DNA of 64,000 bases, from positions 176,200-240,199 of the forward strand of contig NZ_FMUX01000003.1 of NCBI RefSeq assembly GCF_900101345.1. The letters are read 5' to 3'. The stretch is from Desulfoluna spongiiphila. Lineage in GTDB: Bacteria; Desulfobacterota; Desulfobacteria; Desulfobacterales; Desulfolunaceae. The notes beneath the pieces were generated by a model. The model ran no database searches. It was not told the DNA's origin and saw nothing but the letters and a program-made list of their open reading frames with translations. This document shows positions 35,077 to 43,531 of this stretch, piece by piece (the stretch's first letter is position 1; each line of letters opens with the position of its first letter). Made by a program: the position numbers and the translations under genes.

Positions 35077-35155
35077 ATCCGGCGGCCCTACCAGGGGCAA
35101 AACGCATCCGCAACCTGCTTTCCACCAGAGACTTTTTTTTGAGCTGAATAGTTAC
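35077..35155. repeat. short, collapsed modular repeat copy
   Basis: GCATCCGGCGG and a fragment of the right-hand module, then CAACCTGCTTTC (inverse of module A) and a T-run, end in GAGCTGAATAGTTAC. Internal parts are deleted. The following 236 bases to the glutamine synthetase stop contain nothing I recognise. Confidence 0.7.
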
Positions 35156-35391
35156 TAAAAAATTTGATAAACACGCATTACTTGCTGCGTGGACCATAGG
35201 GGCCCAAGGCCGGCGAAACCTGGCTCAAAATCTCCCGGGCCACCGGAGTTAATCCGAATAAACCCCAAAAAGACACGCGCTGTCTTCACCACTGAATACA
35301 CCGTAATACGCGTACCTTTCGGCACGGACGAAAACGGTTAAAAAAAAACCTCAATGGCGAAGCTGGGCTTCAGCCCCTTGCTTTTGTGCAC

Positions 35392-36717
35392 TTATATGGA
35401 GAGATACTGCCGCTGCTCCCGACCCGAGATATGCACCCGGTCGTCTTCCCACTCCTGGATTTTCAGAGTCATGAAGTTGTCATAGAGTTTGTCCCCCAGG
35501 AACCCCTTGAGAAAATCACTGCGCTCCGCCTCCACCAGGGCTTCATAGAATGTTCGAGGCAAGAAGCGTTCGTCCCAGACCTTCATCTTGTAATCCCGGT
35601 CATAGGTACTGCCCTTGTCGGGGATGCCGTTGGCGAGTTTCTCCCGGATGCCCTGAAGCCCCATGGCGATAAGGGTTGCCATCTGAAGGTAGACATTGCC
35701 GGCCGGATCCGGGTTGCGCAGCTCGATGCGGGTGGCCGAAGGGCTGGTGGTGTAGGGGACCCGCACCATGGAGCTGCGGTTTCGAAAGCCCCAGCCACGG
35801 ACGATGGGGGCCTCTTTCTCCACCACATACGCTTTGTAGGAATTCACGGTGGAGGCCATGACCACGGAGGTTTCCCGAGCGTACTTGATAATCCCGGCAA
35901 TGAACTGACGGGCCACGATGCTTAAGTTCTGGTCTGCGCCCTCATCGTAGAAGAGATTGGTCCCCTCGCTGTCCTGAATGGACAGGTGCATGTGAAAGGC
36001 GTTGCGGTTGTGTTCTTTAAAGGGCTTGGGCATGAAACTGGCGTAAAACCCGTTCTCCTGGGCCACCCGCTGGGCCACGTAGGTGAATAAGAGGGTGCGG
36101 TCGGCGGCGCTGACGGGGTCGGTGCACTCCAGGTTGATCTCATGCTGGGACGGGGTGACTTCGTGGTGGGATTTTTCGTAAACGATGCCGCAGCGCTCCA
36201 GGACATCGGTGATCTGCTGGCGGATGGCCTGGCCCTTGTCGTGGGGGGTGGAGTGAAAGTACCCGGCCCGGTCGGTGTGCACGTCCGAGGGAAACCCCCG
36301 CTTTGCCGTCAGGGCGAATTCATCGCCGTTAAGAAGGAAAAATTCGTGCTCGGGGCCCACCAGGAACCGGAACCCGAACTCCTCTTCGGCGCCCCGGACC
36401 ACCTCCTGAAGGATGGTTCGCGGATCCACGGCGGCCGGTGCCCCCTGCTCGTTGAGCACATTGGCGATGAAAAACCCCACCTTCTCCTCTTCAAAGGGAA
36501 TCTGCCAGAGGCTGTCCGCGTCCGGCATCAGGATGCGATCGCTGTGCTCCACGTTGGCGAATCCGGCAATGGAGCTGCCGTCAAACCCCACGCCGTTTTC
36601 AAAAATATCGCCGATTTTGTGCTTGTTCACCGACAGATTCATGAGCCTGCCGTTGAGGTCCGTAAAAAAAAGCTTGGTGCAATCCACGTGTTCAAGCTGA
36701 CTGTCTACCTCGTCCAT
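35392..36717 (-). CDS. glnA: type I glutamine synthetase
   Basis: This 441-residue enzyme of the GSI family makes glutamine from glutamate, ammonia and ATP in the cytoplasm. Signatures are FENGVGFDGSSIAGF (about residue 39), the metal ligands in VGPEHEFFLLNG, the KPFKEHNRNAFHMHLS motif with HMH, and the NRSSMVRVP segment. The length fits the shorter GSI-alpha-like group. I see no NLYDLP-type loop, the adenylylation tyrosine site of the enterobacterial enzyme, so control is probably not by GlnE (inference). AGGAGA precedes the ATG. It is monocistronic; a perfect hairpin lies 334 bases downstream. Confidence 0.92.
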   Translation of the reverse strand: MDEVDSQLEHVDCTKLFFTDLNGRLMNLSVNKHKIGDIFENGVGFDGSSIAGFANVEHSDRILMPDADSLWQIPFEEEKVGFFIANVLNEQGAPAAVDPRTILQEVVRGAEEEFGFRFLVGPEHEFFLLNGDEFALTAKRGFPSDVHTDRAGYFHSTPHDKGQAIRQQITDVLERCGIVYEKSHHEVTPSQHEINLECTDPVSAADRTLLFTYVAQRVAQENGFYASFMPKPFKEHNRNAFHMHLSIQDSEGTNLFYDEGADQNLSIVARQFIAGIIKYARETSVVMASTVNSYKAYVVEKEAPIVRGWGFRNRSSMVRVPYTTSPSATRIELRNPDPAGNVYLQMATLIAMGLQGIREKLANGIPDKGSTYDRDYKMKVWDERFLPRTFYEALVEAERSDFLKGFLGDKLYDNFMTLKIQEWEDDRVHISGREQRQYLSI

Positions 36718-37244
36718 AATCTCCTACCCAGGTGTCGTTTCTGCCACAACAGCAAAGGGACATTCCCCTTCGCCATTCGTTTACGCATAAAGAACAATGA
36801 TCCAGATTTACCACGAAATTATTTTGAACTCAATATAAGTTTCATCCGCGCCCGGCGAGTTTTCTCCATAATATCTTCAAAAAAAGCCCTTAAAACCCCA
36901 CCAAATTAATTACAGCACAATATATTTCCCACATCCTGCGCCCCTCCGAGCGCCAGGGGCCGCCCCCTTCGGCTGGCACCCGACACGACCTCACCCACCG
37001 GGCCACACGTAAAAAAAAGCGCCCGCCCCTCCGAGAGATGAAGCTTGACGTAACCGATGATCTCTGAGACAAAAATGAGGTATTATCAACAACCACTTAC
37101 AGCCTGCGAAGGCCTGCGGGCAGCGATCCCACAACCATTGACATAACGCGAATACATGACGACAGGCCCGGCGATGAATCGCCACCACAGGGGTCACGAC
37201 GGCCACAGGGCCGGGTCTTTCCACGGGTGACGAGGGAGGAAGAG
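36718..37244. other. divergent intergenic region between glnA and pta
   Basis: About 530 bases must hold both promoters. The part nearest glnA is AT-rich (36780-36915), the part nearest pta GC-rich. I found no sigma-54 type element of the TGGCAC/TTGC form and no RNA gene. Confidence 0.45.
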
Positions 37245-39359
37245 ATGTCCGACAGTCTGTACATTGCGGGAACAGAGGCGAGAAGCGGGAAATCAGCCAT
37301 TGTACTGGGGGTTATGGAGCTGTTGCACCGCAAGATCGGCCGGGTGGGTTTTTTCCGCCCCATCATTTCAGGCCTTGAAGAGCGGGACAGCAACACCCAC
37401 CTCATCGCCACCCATTTCGGCCTGGAGACCCCGTACGAAAAAATGTACGGTTTCTCGGCCAAGGAGGCCACGGACCTGGCCGCCGACGGCAGGCCCATGG
37501 AGGTGATTGAGGGCATCATCAAAAAATACAACGAACTCAAGGAGACCTGCGATTTCATCGTCTGCGACGGCACCAACTACGCAACTTCCACGGCCGCCTT
37601 CGAGTTCGACATCAACGCGGAGATCAGCAAAAACCTCTCCTGCCCGGTGCTGCTGGTGGCCAACGGCCACGGGAAATCCACCCGGGAAACCGTGCGATCC
37701 ATGGAGGTGGCCTTAGAGTCCCTTCAGGACAAAAAATGCCAGACCATAGGGGCTGTCATCAACCGCACGGCGCCGGAGCAGACCGAAGAGATCGTCCATC
37801 GCCTCCGAACCAACCCCCAGGCGGCCTCCCTGCTCATCTACGGCATCCCGGAGAATCCGGCCCTGGCGCGCCCCACCGTGGGGGAGGTGGCCCGGATCCT
37901 GGAGGCCGAGGTCCTCTGCGGGGAAAAATGGCTCGGCTTCCATGTCAGCAGCTTCACCATCGGCGCCATGCAGATCCAGAACCTCTTGAAGCGAGTCCAA
38001 CGGGGAACCCTGGTCATCACCGCAGGGGACCGAACCGACGTCATCGTGGCCTGCCTGGCGGCCGGGGCTTCCACCTCCCGCCAGACCATCGCGGGCATGA
38101 TCCTCACAGGGGGATTGAGACCCGACGACACCATCATGGACCTGCTCACCACCTCCCCCCGAAGTTTTCCGGTCCTCAGCGTTCAGGAAGACACCTTTCC
38201 CGTCACCAGCCGGGTCAGCCGCCTCCACACCAAAATCTCCCCGGACGACGACCGGAAGATCACCCAGCTCCTCGCCCTCTTCGAGAACCATGTGGATACA
38301 GTCGAACTGGAGCGGGCCCTTGTCACCACCCGGGCGGCCATCGTCACCCCGAAGATGTTTGAGTACAACCTCATCCAGCGGGCAAAAAAGAAAAAACAGC
38401 ACATCGTTCTGCCCGAAGGGGACGAGGAGAGAATCCTGCGGGCAGCCGAACTCCTCCTCCAGCGGGAGGTTGCCGACATCACCCTGCTGGGCAACACCGA
38501 GCACATCCAGGAAAAGATCACCCGCCTGGGTTTGCGGCTGACCAAAGCCCGGATCATCGATCCCGACACCTCCCCCCTCCTTGAGTCCTATGCCCGGACC
38601 TATTACGAGCTTCGCAAGCACAAGGGCATCACCGAAGAGAACGCTTGGGACGTGGTCAAGGGGCGGAATTTCTTTGCCACCATGATGGTCCGCCAGGGCG
38701 ACGCCGATGCCATGGTCTCCGGGGCGGTTCACAGCACGGCGGACACCATCCGGCCCGCCCTGCAGATCATCCGCACCAAACCCGGGGTCTCCCTGGTCTC
38801 CAGCGTCTTTCTCATGTGCCTGGAAGACCGGGTCCTCGTCTACGGAGACTGCGCGGTGAACCCCGACCCCGATGCCGCCCAGCTTGCCGAAATCGCCATC
38901 AGCTCGGCTGAAACCGCACGCACCTTTCACATCGAGCCCACGGTGGCCCTCCTCTCCTACTCCACCGGCGGCTCCGGCAGCGGCGCCGATGTGGAGAAGG
39001 TCCGCGAGGCCACGCGCCTTGCCAAAGAGATGGCCGAAAACCAAAAGCTCACCCTTAAGATCGAAGGGCCCATCCAGTACGACGCCGCCGTGGATTCGGC
39101 TGTGGCCCGCACCAAGCTCCCCGACAGCGAGGTGGCCGGCAAGGCAACGGTCTTTATCTTCCCGGACTTAAACACCGGCAACAACACCTACAAAGCGGTG
39201 CAGCGCTCCGCCGACGCCGTGGCTGTGGGGCCCATCCTCCAAGGCCTCCGCTACCCGGTGAACGACCTCAGCCGGGGCTGCACCGTGGCCGACATCGTCA
39301 ACACCGTGGCCATCACGGCCATCCAGGCCCAGGCAGCCCGGGAAGACAATCCCCGGTAG
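37245..39359 (+). CDS. pta: phosphate acetyltransferase
   Basis: This 704-residue long-form phosphotransacetylase interconverts acetyl-CoA and acetyl phosphate, used in sulfate reducers to link acetate and acetyl-CoA. Residues 1-220 are a BioD-like P-loop domain (GTEARSGKS at residues 9-17). Residues about 230-340 are a DRTGG regulatory domain (TLVITAGDRTDVIVACLA). Residues about 375-704 are the catalytic PTA domain, with HSTADTIRPALQII and ALLSYSTGGSGSG motifs. GGGAGGA six bases before the ATG at 37245 settles the start against an upstream GTG. No acetate kinase gene follows, unlike the usual pta-ackA pairing. Confidence 0.93.
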   Translation: MSDSLYIAGTEARSGKSAIVLGVMELLHRKIGRVGFFRPIISGLEERDSNTHLIATHFGLETPYEKMYGFSAKEATDLAADGRPMEVIEGIIKKYNELKETCDFIVCDGTNYATSTAAFEFDINAEISKNLSCPVLLVANGHGKSTRETVRSMEVALESLQDKKCQTIGAVINRTAPEQTEEIVHRLRTNPQAASLLIYGIPENPALARPTVGEVARILEAEVLCGEKWLGFHVSSFTIGAMQIQNLLKRVQRGTLVITAGDRTDVIVACLAAGASTSRQTIAGMILTGGLRPDDTIMDLLTTSPRSFPVLSVQEDTFPVTSRVSRLHTKISPDDDRKITQLLALFENHVDTVELERALVTTRAAIVTPKMFEYNLIQRAKKKKQHIVLPEGDEERILRAAELLLQREVADITLLGNTEHIQEKITRLGLRLTKARIIDPDTSPLLESYARTYYELRKHKGITEENAWDVVKGRNFFATMMVRQGDADAMVSGAVHSTADTIRPALQIIRTKPGVSLVSSVFLMCLEDRVLVYGDCAVNPDPDAAQLAEIAISSAETARTFHIEPTVALLSYSTGGSGSGADVEKVREATRLAKEMAENQKLTLKIEGPIQYDAAVDSAVARTKLPDSEVAGKATVFIFPDLNTGNNTYKAVQRSADAVAVGPILQGLRYPVNDLSRGCTVADIVNTVAITAIQAQAAREDNPR

Positions 39360-39442
39360 CCATGGGTTTTCCCCCTTTGCACCTCCCCTCGGGGAGTGGT
39401 AGTATTGTACAAACGGTAAAAAAAATCGCTCAGCCCGGCAGA

Positions 39443-39467
39443 GCCTCCGGCGTTCCTGCCGGGGGCC
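39443..39467. repeat. fragment of the modular repeat
   Basis: GCCTCCGGCGTTCCTGCCGG and GGGCCA, an end of the right-hand module only. Confidence 0.55.
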
Positions 39468-39554
39468 ATCGGAGCAGCGACAGAACTGGAACCTGCGGAA
39501 CCTTTCGTACCAAAGGATTTACATACGCATCACTAAACAAAACGGCCGACATCC

Positions 39555-42500
39555 ATGCCTGCATACTGCACCCCTTCCGAGCCCCTTGCCCGCCGGGACA
39601 TCGCTCGGGTCCCGACACCCGGTCACGCCCCCGATGCTGAAACGCCAGGGGATCGCCACTGCCTCCGCACCTCGGTGCTGCAAGCCATCTCTCAGCGCGC
39701 CTTTGGCAAAAAACGGTCCCTGCTCATGGAAGCCCAGGCCGGCCAGGGGAAAACCACCTTTGCCCGGCAATACCTGGACCATGTAACCACCCGGGGCCTC
39801 TGGTGCTGCCTTGAACCCGGGGACACCGATGCCGCCCACCTCATCGCAAGGCTTTACAGCCTTCTGAAAAGCTCGATCAAGCCCTTTGCCTCCCGCCTGG
39901 TGGCCACCAGGCTCGCCAGGGGCGACATCTCCTACCAGGGCATGGGAAAAATCGCGAAGGTCCTCCGTGCCGATCTCAAAAAAGCCCTTAAGACCGACCT
40001 GTTTATTGTCTTTGACGACCTGCATCACATTGAAAATTCACCGGCCGCACTCAAATTCCTCACGGGCTTTTTGTCGCAACCCAACCAAGGTCTCTACTTT
40101 ATTCTCATCTCAAGGCGCCGCATCCCACGACAAGTCCGGGCCCTGTTCCAGTCCGGCCAGTGCGTGTACCTGGACAGCCGGACCCTGGCCTTCAGCCGGG
40201 AAGAGACCCGGGAGTTTGTGCACCGATGCCTGGAGATCCCGCTCTCCCGCGAGCAGCTCCACCGCCTCCATCGGGACACCTGCGGCTGGATCATGGGGAT
40301 TAAATCCAGGTGCCTTGGAATGACCAGCGCCAGGTCCGTTCCCTTAGACGGAAACGCGACGCTCGATGTGTGCTATTTTGACGAAGAGGTCTACCCGGCC
40401 ATGGCAGCCCATGTCTCGAACGCCCTGCTCAAACTGGCCCTGTTGGAGGAGATCCCTCTGCCCCTTGCCCGGCAGGCAGAAGATGAAAAAAGCCTGTGCG
40501 AGACCCTGGCTTACCTGTGCCGCAACCACTTTTTTCTCTCCCGGGGAGAAGCCAACGACGACACCTACGCCTTTCACCCCCTCTTCAGGGATTTTCTGGG
40601 GACAAAATGCAGGGAGCAGTGCCCGCCCCATGAGATTGCCCAATTTCTGGACATGGCGGGAAAATGGTACGAAAAGTCCCATGCCTTCCTCAACGCCCTC
40701 TCCTGCTATGTCCAAACCCAAAACGCCGATGCCGTTGAAGCCCTTCTGGAACGACACGGGGTCTCTATCTACCGGACAGAAGAGCCCCATGCGGTCTACG
40801 ATCTCCTGCGACGGATCCCCGGCTGCGAGTCCGAAACCAGGGGCTGGACTCTCTATTTTTCAGGACTCCTGGCCCTTGAAGCGGACCCGGCCTCTGCTTT
40901 GGGGTTCCTCCACCTCTCCCGCACCCTCTTTGTTACCGGGGAGAATCTTTCCGGGGAATTCCTGGCCACCACAGAGATCTGCATCAGCCACATCCTCATG
41001 GACGCCCATATCAGCGTGGCAATCCCCCTTTTTGACAGGGCCACGGAGCTGTTCAACCGCCTTCGCCCCAGCCTCTCCCCCTTCTGCCTGACACGGGCCG
41101 CCACGGCCTTAGGGACCTGCCACCTCTTTTTTTCCGGAGACACCAACGCCTCGGAGGCCTGCGCCTCCCTTGCCAAGGCAACGGCCCGTGAGCATGGCAT
41201 GCAGACCCTTCTTGTGGAGGCGTACACGGCGTCCTGCTTCAACCGCATGGGACGAGGCAGATTCTTCAAGTCCGCAGAAGAACTCGACGCGCAGTTCGTT
41301 CATCTCTCCCACCCGGGGACAAAGGCATCCGCCAGGCTGCGTGCCGGGCTGGCCCAGCTCAACCAGCTTGAAATCACAGGCGATTTTTTCAACTACAACC
41401 ACTTGAAGCCCATCCTCCACCGCCAGACGCGCCATGACCTGCTTCGGCACACGGTGTTCCAGGGCATCTCGCCCCTCTGGGAGACCTGCCAGGCCCTTGC
41501 GACGGGTGACCCGGACCAGGCCCTGCAGCTCATCGATAACGCCCTTGCCTCGGACAAAGCCCCACACAACGCCCATTTACAGAGCCAGCTCCGCCATTAC
41601 CAGGCCTACATCTACGGATTAAAAAACGAACCGGAAAAAGCGTTGCAGGCAGCCTCGGTCTCCCTTGCCCTTCGGGATCAGGCCACGGTCCCTTACTTTG
41701 TCACCCTCCAGGCCATGGTGTTGGGGGCCATGTACGTTCAGCTCGACAGGCCGGAAGAGGCCGAAGCCTTCCTGGGCCGGGCCATCGAAAAAAGCAGGGG
41801 CTCGGGAGAGCGGTTCATCCGATGCGGCGCCCTTGCCCACCGCGCCCTCCTGAACCTCAAGCGTCAACGGACCACGGAGGCCTTTGAGGACACCCGAAAC
41901 CTGCTCTCCCTCATGGAAAAAGAGCGGTACGTGCACTTTGATACCTGGACGCCCCGGGTCATGCTCCCCGTGCTGCAATTCGCCCATGCCAGGGGCATCA
42001 TGCCCGATGTTGCACTGGCCCTGGCCGAGGACCGGTTAAACATCTCCTTTGACGCGCAAAGCAGGATCCTGCCCCTGCTTGAGATCACCACCCTGGGGCG
42101 CTTTGGCCTGTACGTGGAAGGCCATGAACTCCTGGACGGCACCCGGCTGAGCCACAACGAGCAGCGTCTTCTCGCCGCCATCATCTGCTCCCCCTCGCGC
42201 AGCATCGGGATCCACGCCATGTTTCATATGATATGGCCGGACTCCGACGAGGAAAAAGCACTGAAAGCCCTGAAAGTCATGCTCTTCAGGCTCAGGAAAA
42301 AAATCTCTCACCCGGCCCGCCACCCCGACTTTGATTTTCAGGACTACCTCCAGCATAAAAACAGGCAGCTCTTCCTGGCCCACTGCCGCATTGACGCCCA
42401 TGACTTTCTGGATGCCGCCTCACGGGGGACCGCTCAATGCCGGAACCATCAACACTGGCAGGCTTGCAACTCCTTCCGGTACGCCCTCTCCCTCTGGAAA

Positions 42501-42881
42501 GGCCCCTTTCTTCAGAGCATCGCCTACGACGATGCCGCCGGGGAGTTCAACGACCGCTTTTTCTTGAACACACTGAGCAACGCCGCAACCAGCTGGAGCG
42601 CCCTCATCGCCACACACGGCGATCCGTCCCGTGAAGACCTGGAGCTTATTGAGCGATCGGTCTCCCGAGGTGCCGGCACCGCCGACATGTTGAAAAACCT
42701 GTTCGATCTCCACACTGCCGCCGGAAACACGGGTAAAATCCGCGATCTCACCCTTGCTTACCGGGACGCCCTTATCCGGACCGGATACACCGAAGAGGAG
42801 GTAAATGAGGAACTCGACAGGCTGTGGGACCATGAGAATGGCATGTCAACAGATTTACCCGCACATAAAACGCATCCATAA
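39555..42881 (+). CDS. second large MalT/SARP-like ATPase transcriptional regulator
   Basis: This 1108-residue protein has the same layout as the regulator at 25261-28530. The Walker A AQAGQGKTT lies near residue 60, Walker B LFIVFDDLHHI near residue 152, and a long helical TPR-like middle follows. The C-terminal winged helix begins at LLEITTLGRFGLYVEG (about residue 841) and is followed by a BTAD-like region. The two share architecture but little identity outside motifs, so they are old paralogues with different signals. The ribosome site is weak, so the start is approximate. The gene runs parallel to pta, 195 bases downstream; a regulatory link is possible but unproven. Confidence 0.82.
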   Translation: MPAYCTPSEPLARRDIARVPTPGHAPDAETPGDRHCLRTSVLQAISQRAFGKKRSLLMEAQAGQGKTTFARQYLDHVTTRGLWCCLEPGDTDAAHLIARLYSLLKSSIKPFASRLVATRLARGDISYQGMGKIAKVLRADLKKALKTDLFIVFDDLHHIENSPAALKFLTGFLSQPNQGLYFILISRRRIPRQVRALFQSGQCVYLDSRTLAFSREETREFVHRCLEIPLSREQLHRLHRDTCGWIMGIKSRCLGMTSARSVPLDGNATLDVCYFDEEVYPAMAAHVSNALLKLALLEEIPLPLARQAEDEKSLCETLAYLCRNHFFLSRGEANDDTYAFHPLFRDFLGTKCREQCPPHEIAQFLDMAGKWYEKSHAFLNALSCYVQTQNADAVEALLERHGVSIYRTEEPHAVYDLLRRIPGCESETRGWTLYFSGLLALEADPASALGFLHLSRTLFVTGENLSGEFLATTEICISHILMDAHISVAIPLFDRATELFNRLRPSLSPFCLTRAATALGTCHLFFSGDTNASEACASLAKATAREHGMQTLLVEAYTASCFNRMGRGRFFKSAEELDAQFVHLSHPGTKASARLRAGLAQLNQLEITGDFFNYNHLKPILHRQTRHDLLRHTVFQGISPLWETCQALATGDPDQALQLIDNALASDKAPHNAHLQSQLRHYQAYIYGLKNEPEKALQAASVSLALRDQATVPYFVTLQAMVLGAMYVQLDRPEEAEAFLGRAIEKSRGSGERFIRCGALAHRALLNLKRQRTTEAFEDTRNLLSLMEKERYVHFDTWTPRVMLPVLQFAHARGIMPDVALALAEDRLNISFDAQSRILPLLEITTLGRFGLYVEGHELLDGTRLSHNEQRLLAAIICSPSRSIGIHAMFHMIWPDSDEEKALKALKVMLFRLRKKISHPARHPDFDFQDYLQHKNRQLFLAHCRIDAHDFLDAASRGTAQCRNHQHWQACNSFRYALSLWKGPFLQSIAYDDAAGEFNDRFFLNTLSNAATSWSALIATHGDPSREDLELIERSVSRGAGTADMLKNLFDLHTAAGNTGKIRDLTLAYRDALIRTGYTEEEVNEELDRLWDHENGMSTDLPAHKTHP

Positions 42882-43431
42882 ACACTTGATATACAGACAC
42901 ATACCACTACCACTTTCACACCACAACGGCACAACCCCCGGATTCGTAACCGAAATGTAACTCCTCTTTTTATATGGTTGCCTTGGTTTGGTGACCACAG
43001 AGGTTTTACTCAGCCTCAAGCAAAACAAGGGAACTATCAAAAAAACATTGAACACGCATTGGGCTGTATCGTACATACACGGCGGCCCTCAGCAGACAGC
43101 GGTCTTGTTTTTCTTCTCCCTTGATAGAAGCATCCCAGGTAATTTTCAGTATAAAACGACGTACCCAACTCAGGGGCTCACGCATGGATCCGATGCAACA
43201 CCAGAGGACCTGCTGTCGGCCGGAGCGTTCCAGCTTTCCATACGCTGACGCATCGCGCCCGGAAGACAGCCTGCCTTGTTGCCTGTCACGGTTCCTGTGG
43301 TGCAGGAGTCCTGATACAGGTGTATAGGGCAAGCATCGAATCTGTCGATATGGCCTTGTGAGAACTCATCCGGGGGGGAGAGTTCTCCTTCGCCGCACCG
43401 TACCGGTTCAGGCTTTTTCAGCCCTAGACAT
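42882..43431. other. 550-base intergenic region, possible small transcript
   Basis: There is no supported protein gene. It has more even base composition than its neighbours, a stem GAGAACTC (43360-43367) with GAGTTCTC (43380-43387) around a G-rich loop, and a strong terminator immediately after. It could be a long 3' trailer or a small RNA; I recognise no known RNA family. Confidence 0.4.
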
Positions 43432-43472
43432 AAAGGCCCCATCTTTCAGCAATGAAGGATGGGGTCTTTTTT
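43432..43472 (+). terminator. rho-independent terminator between convergent genes
   Basis: CCCCATC (43437-43443) pairs with GATGGGG (43458-43464) and is followed by TCTTTTTT. It is positioned for plus-strand transcripts and may also stop the convergent pbpC transcript, whose stop codon is 60 bases away. Confidence 0.75.
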
Positions 43473-43531
43473 ATTGTCCCGACCGCGACATGCGCGGGGG
43501 CGGCACCGGCAGACAAGGAACACCGATGGTG

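Noticed and set aside
36718..37244. Sigma-54 promoter or P-II-linked control region for glnA
   Set aside because: No TGGCAC-N5-TTGC type element was found on the minus strand, and no glnB lies nearby.
42882..43431. tmRNA, 6S, SRP or RNase P RNA
   Set aside because: None of the conserved sequence blocks I know for these RNAs is present.
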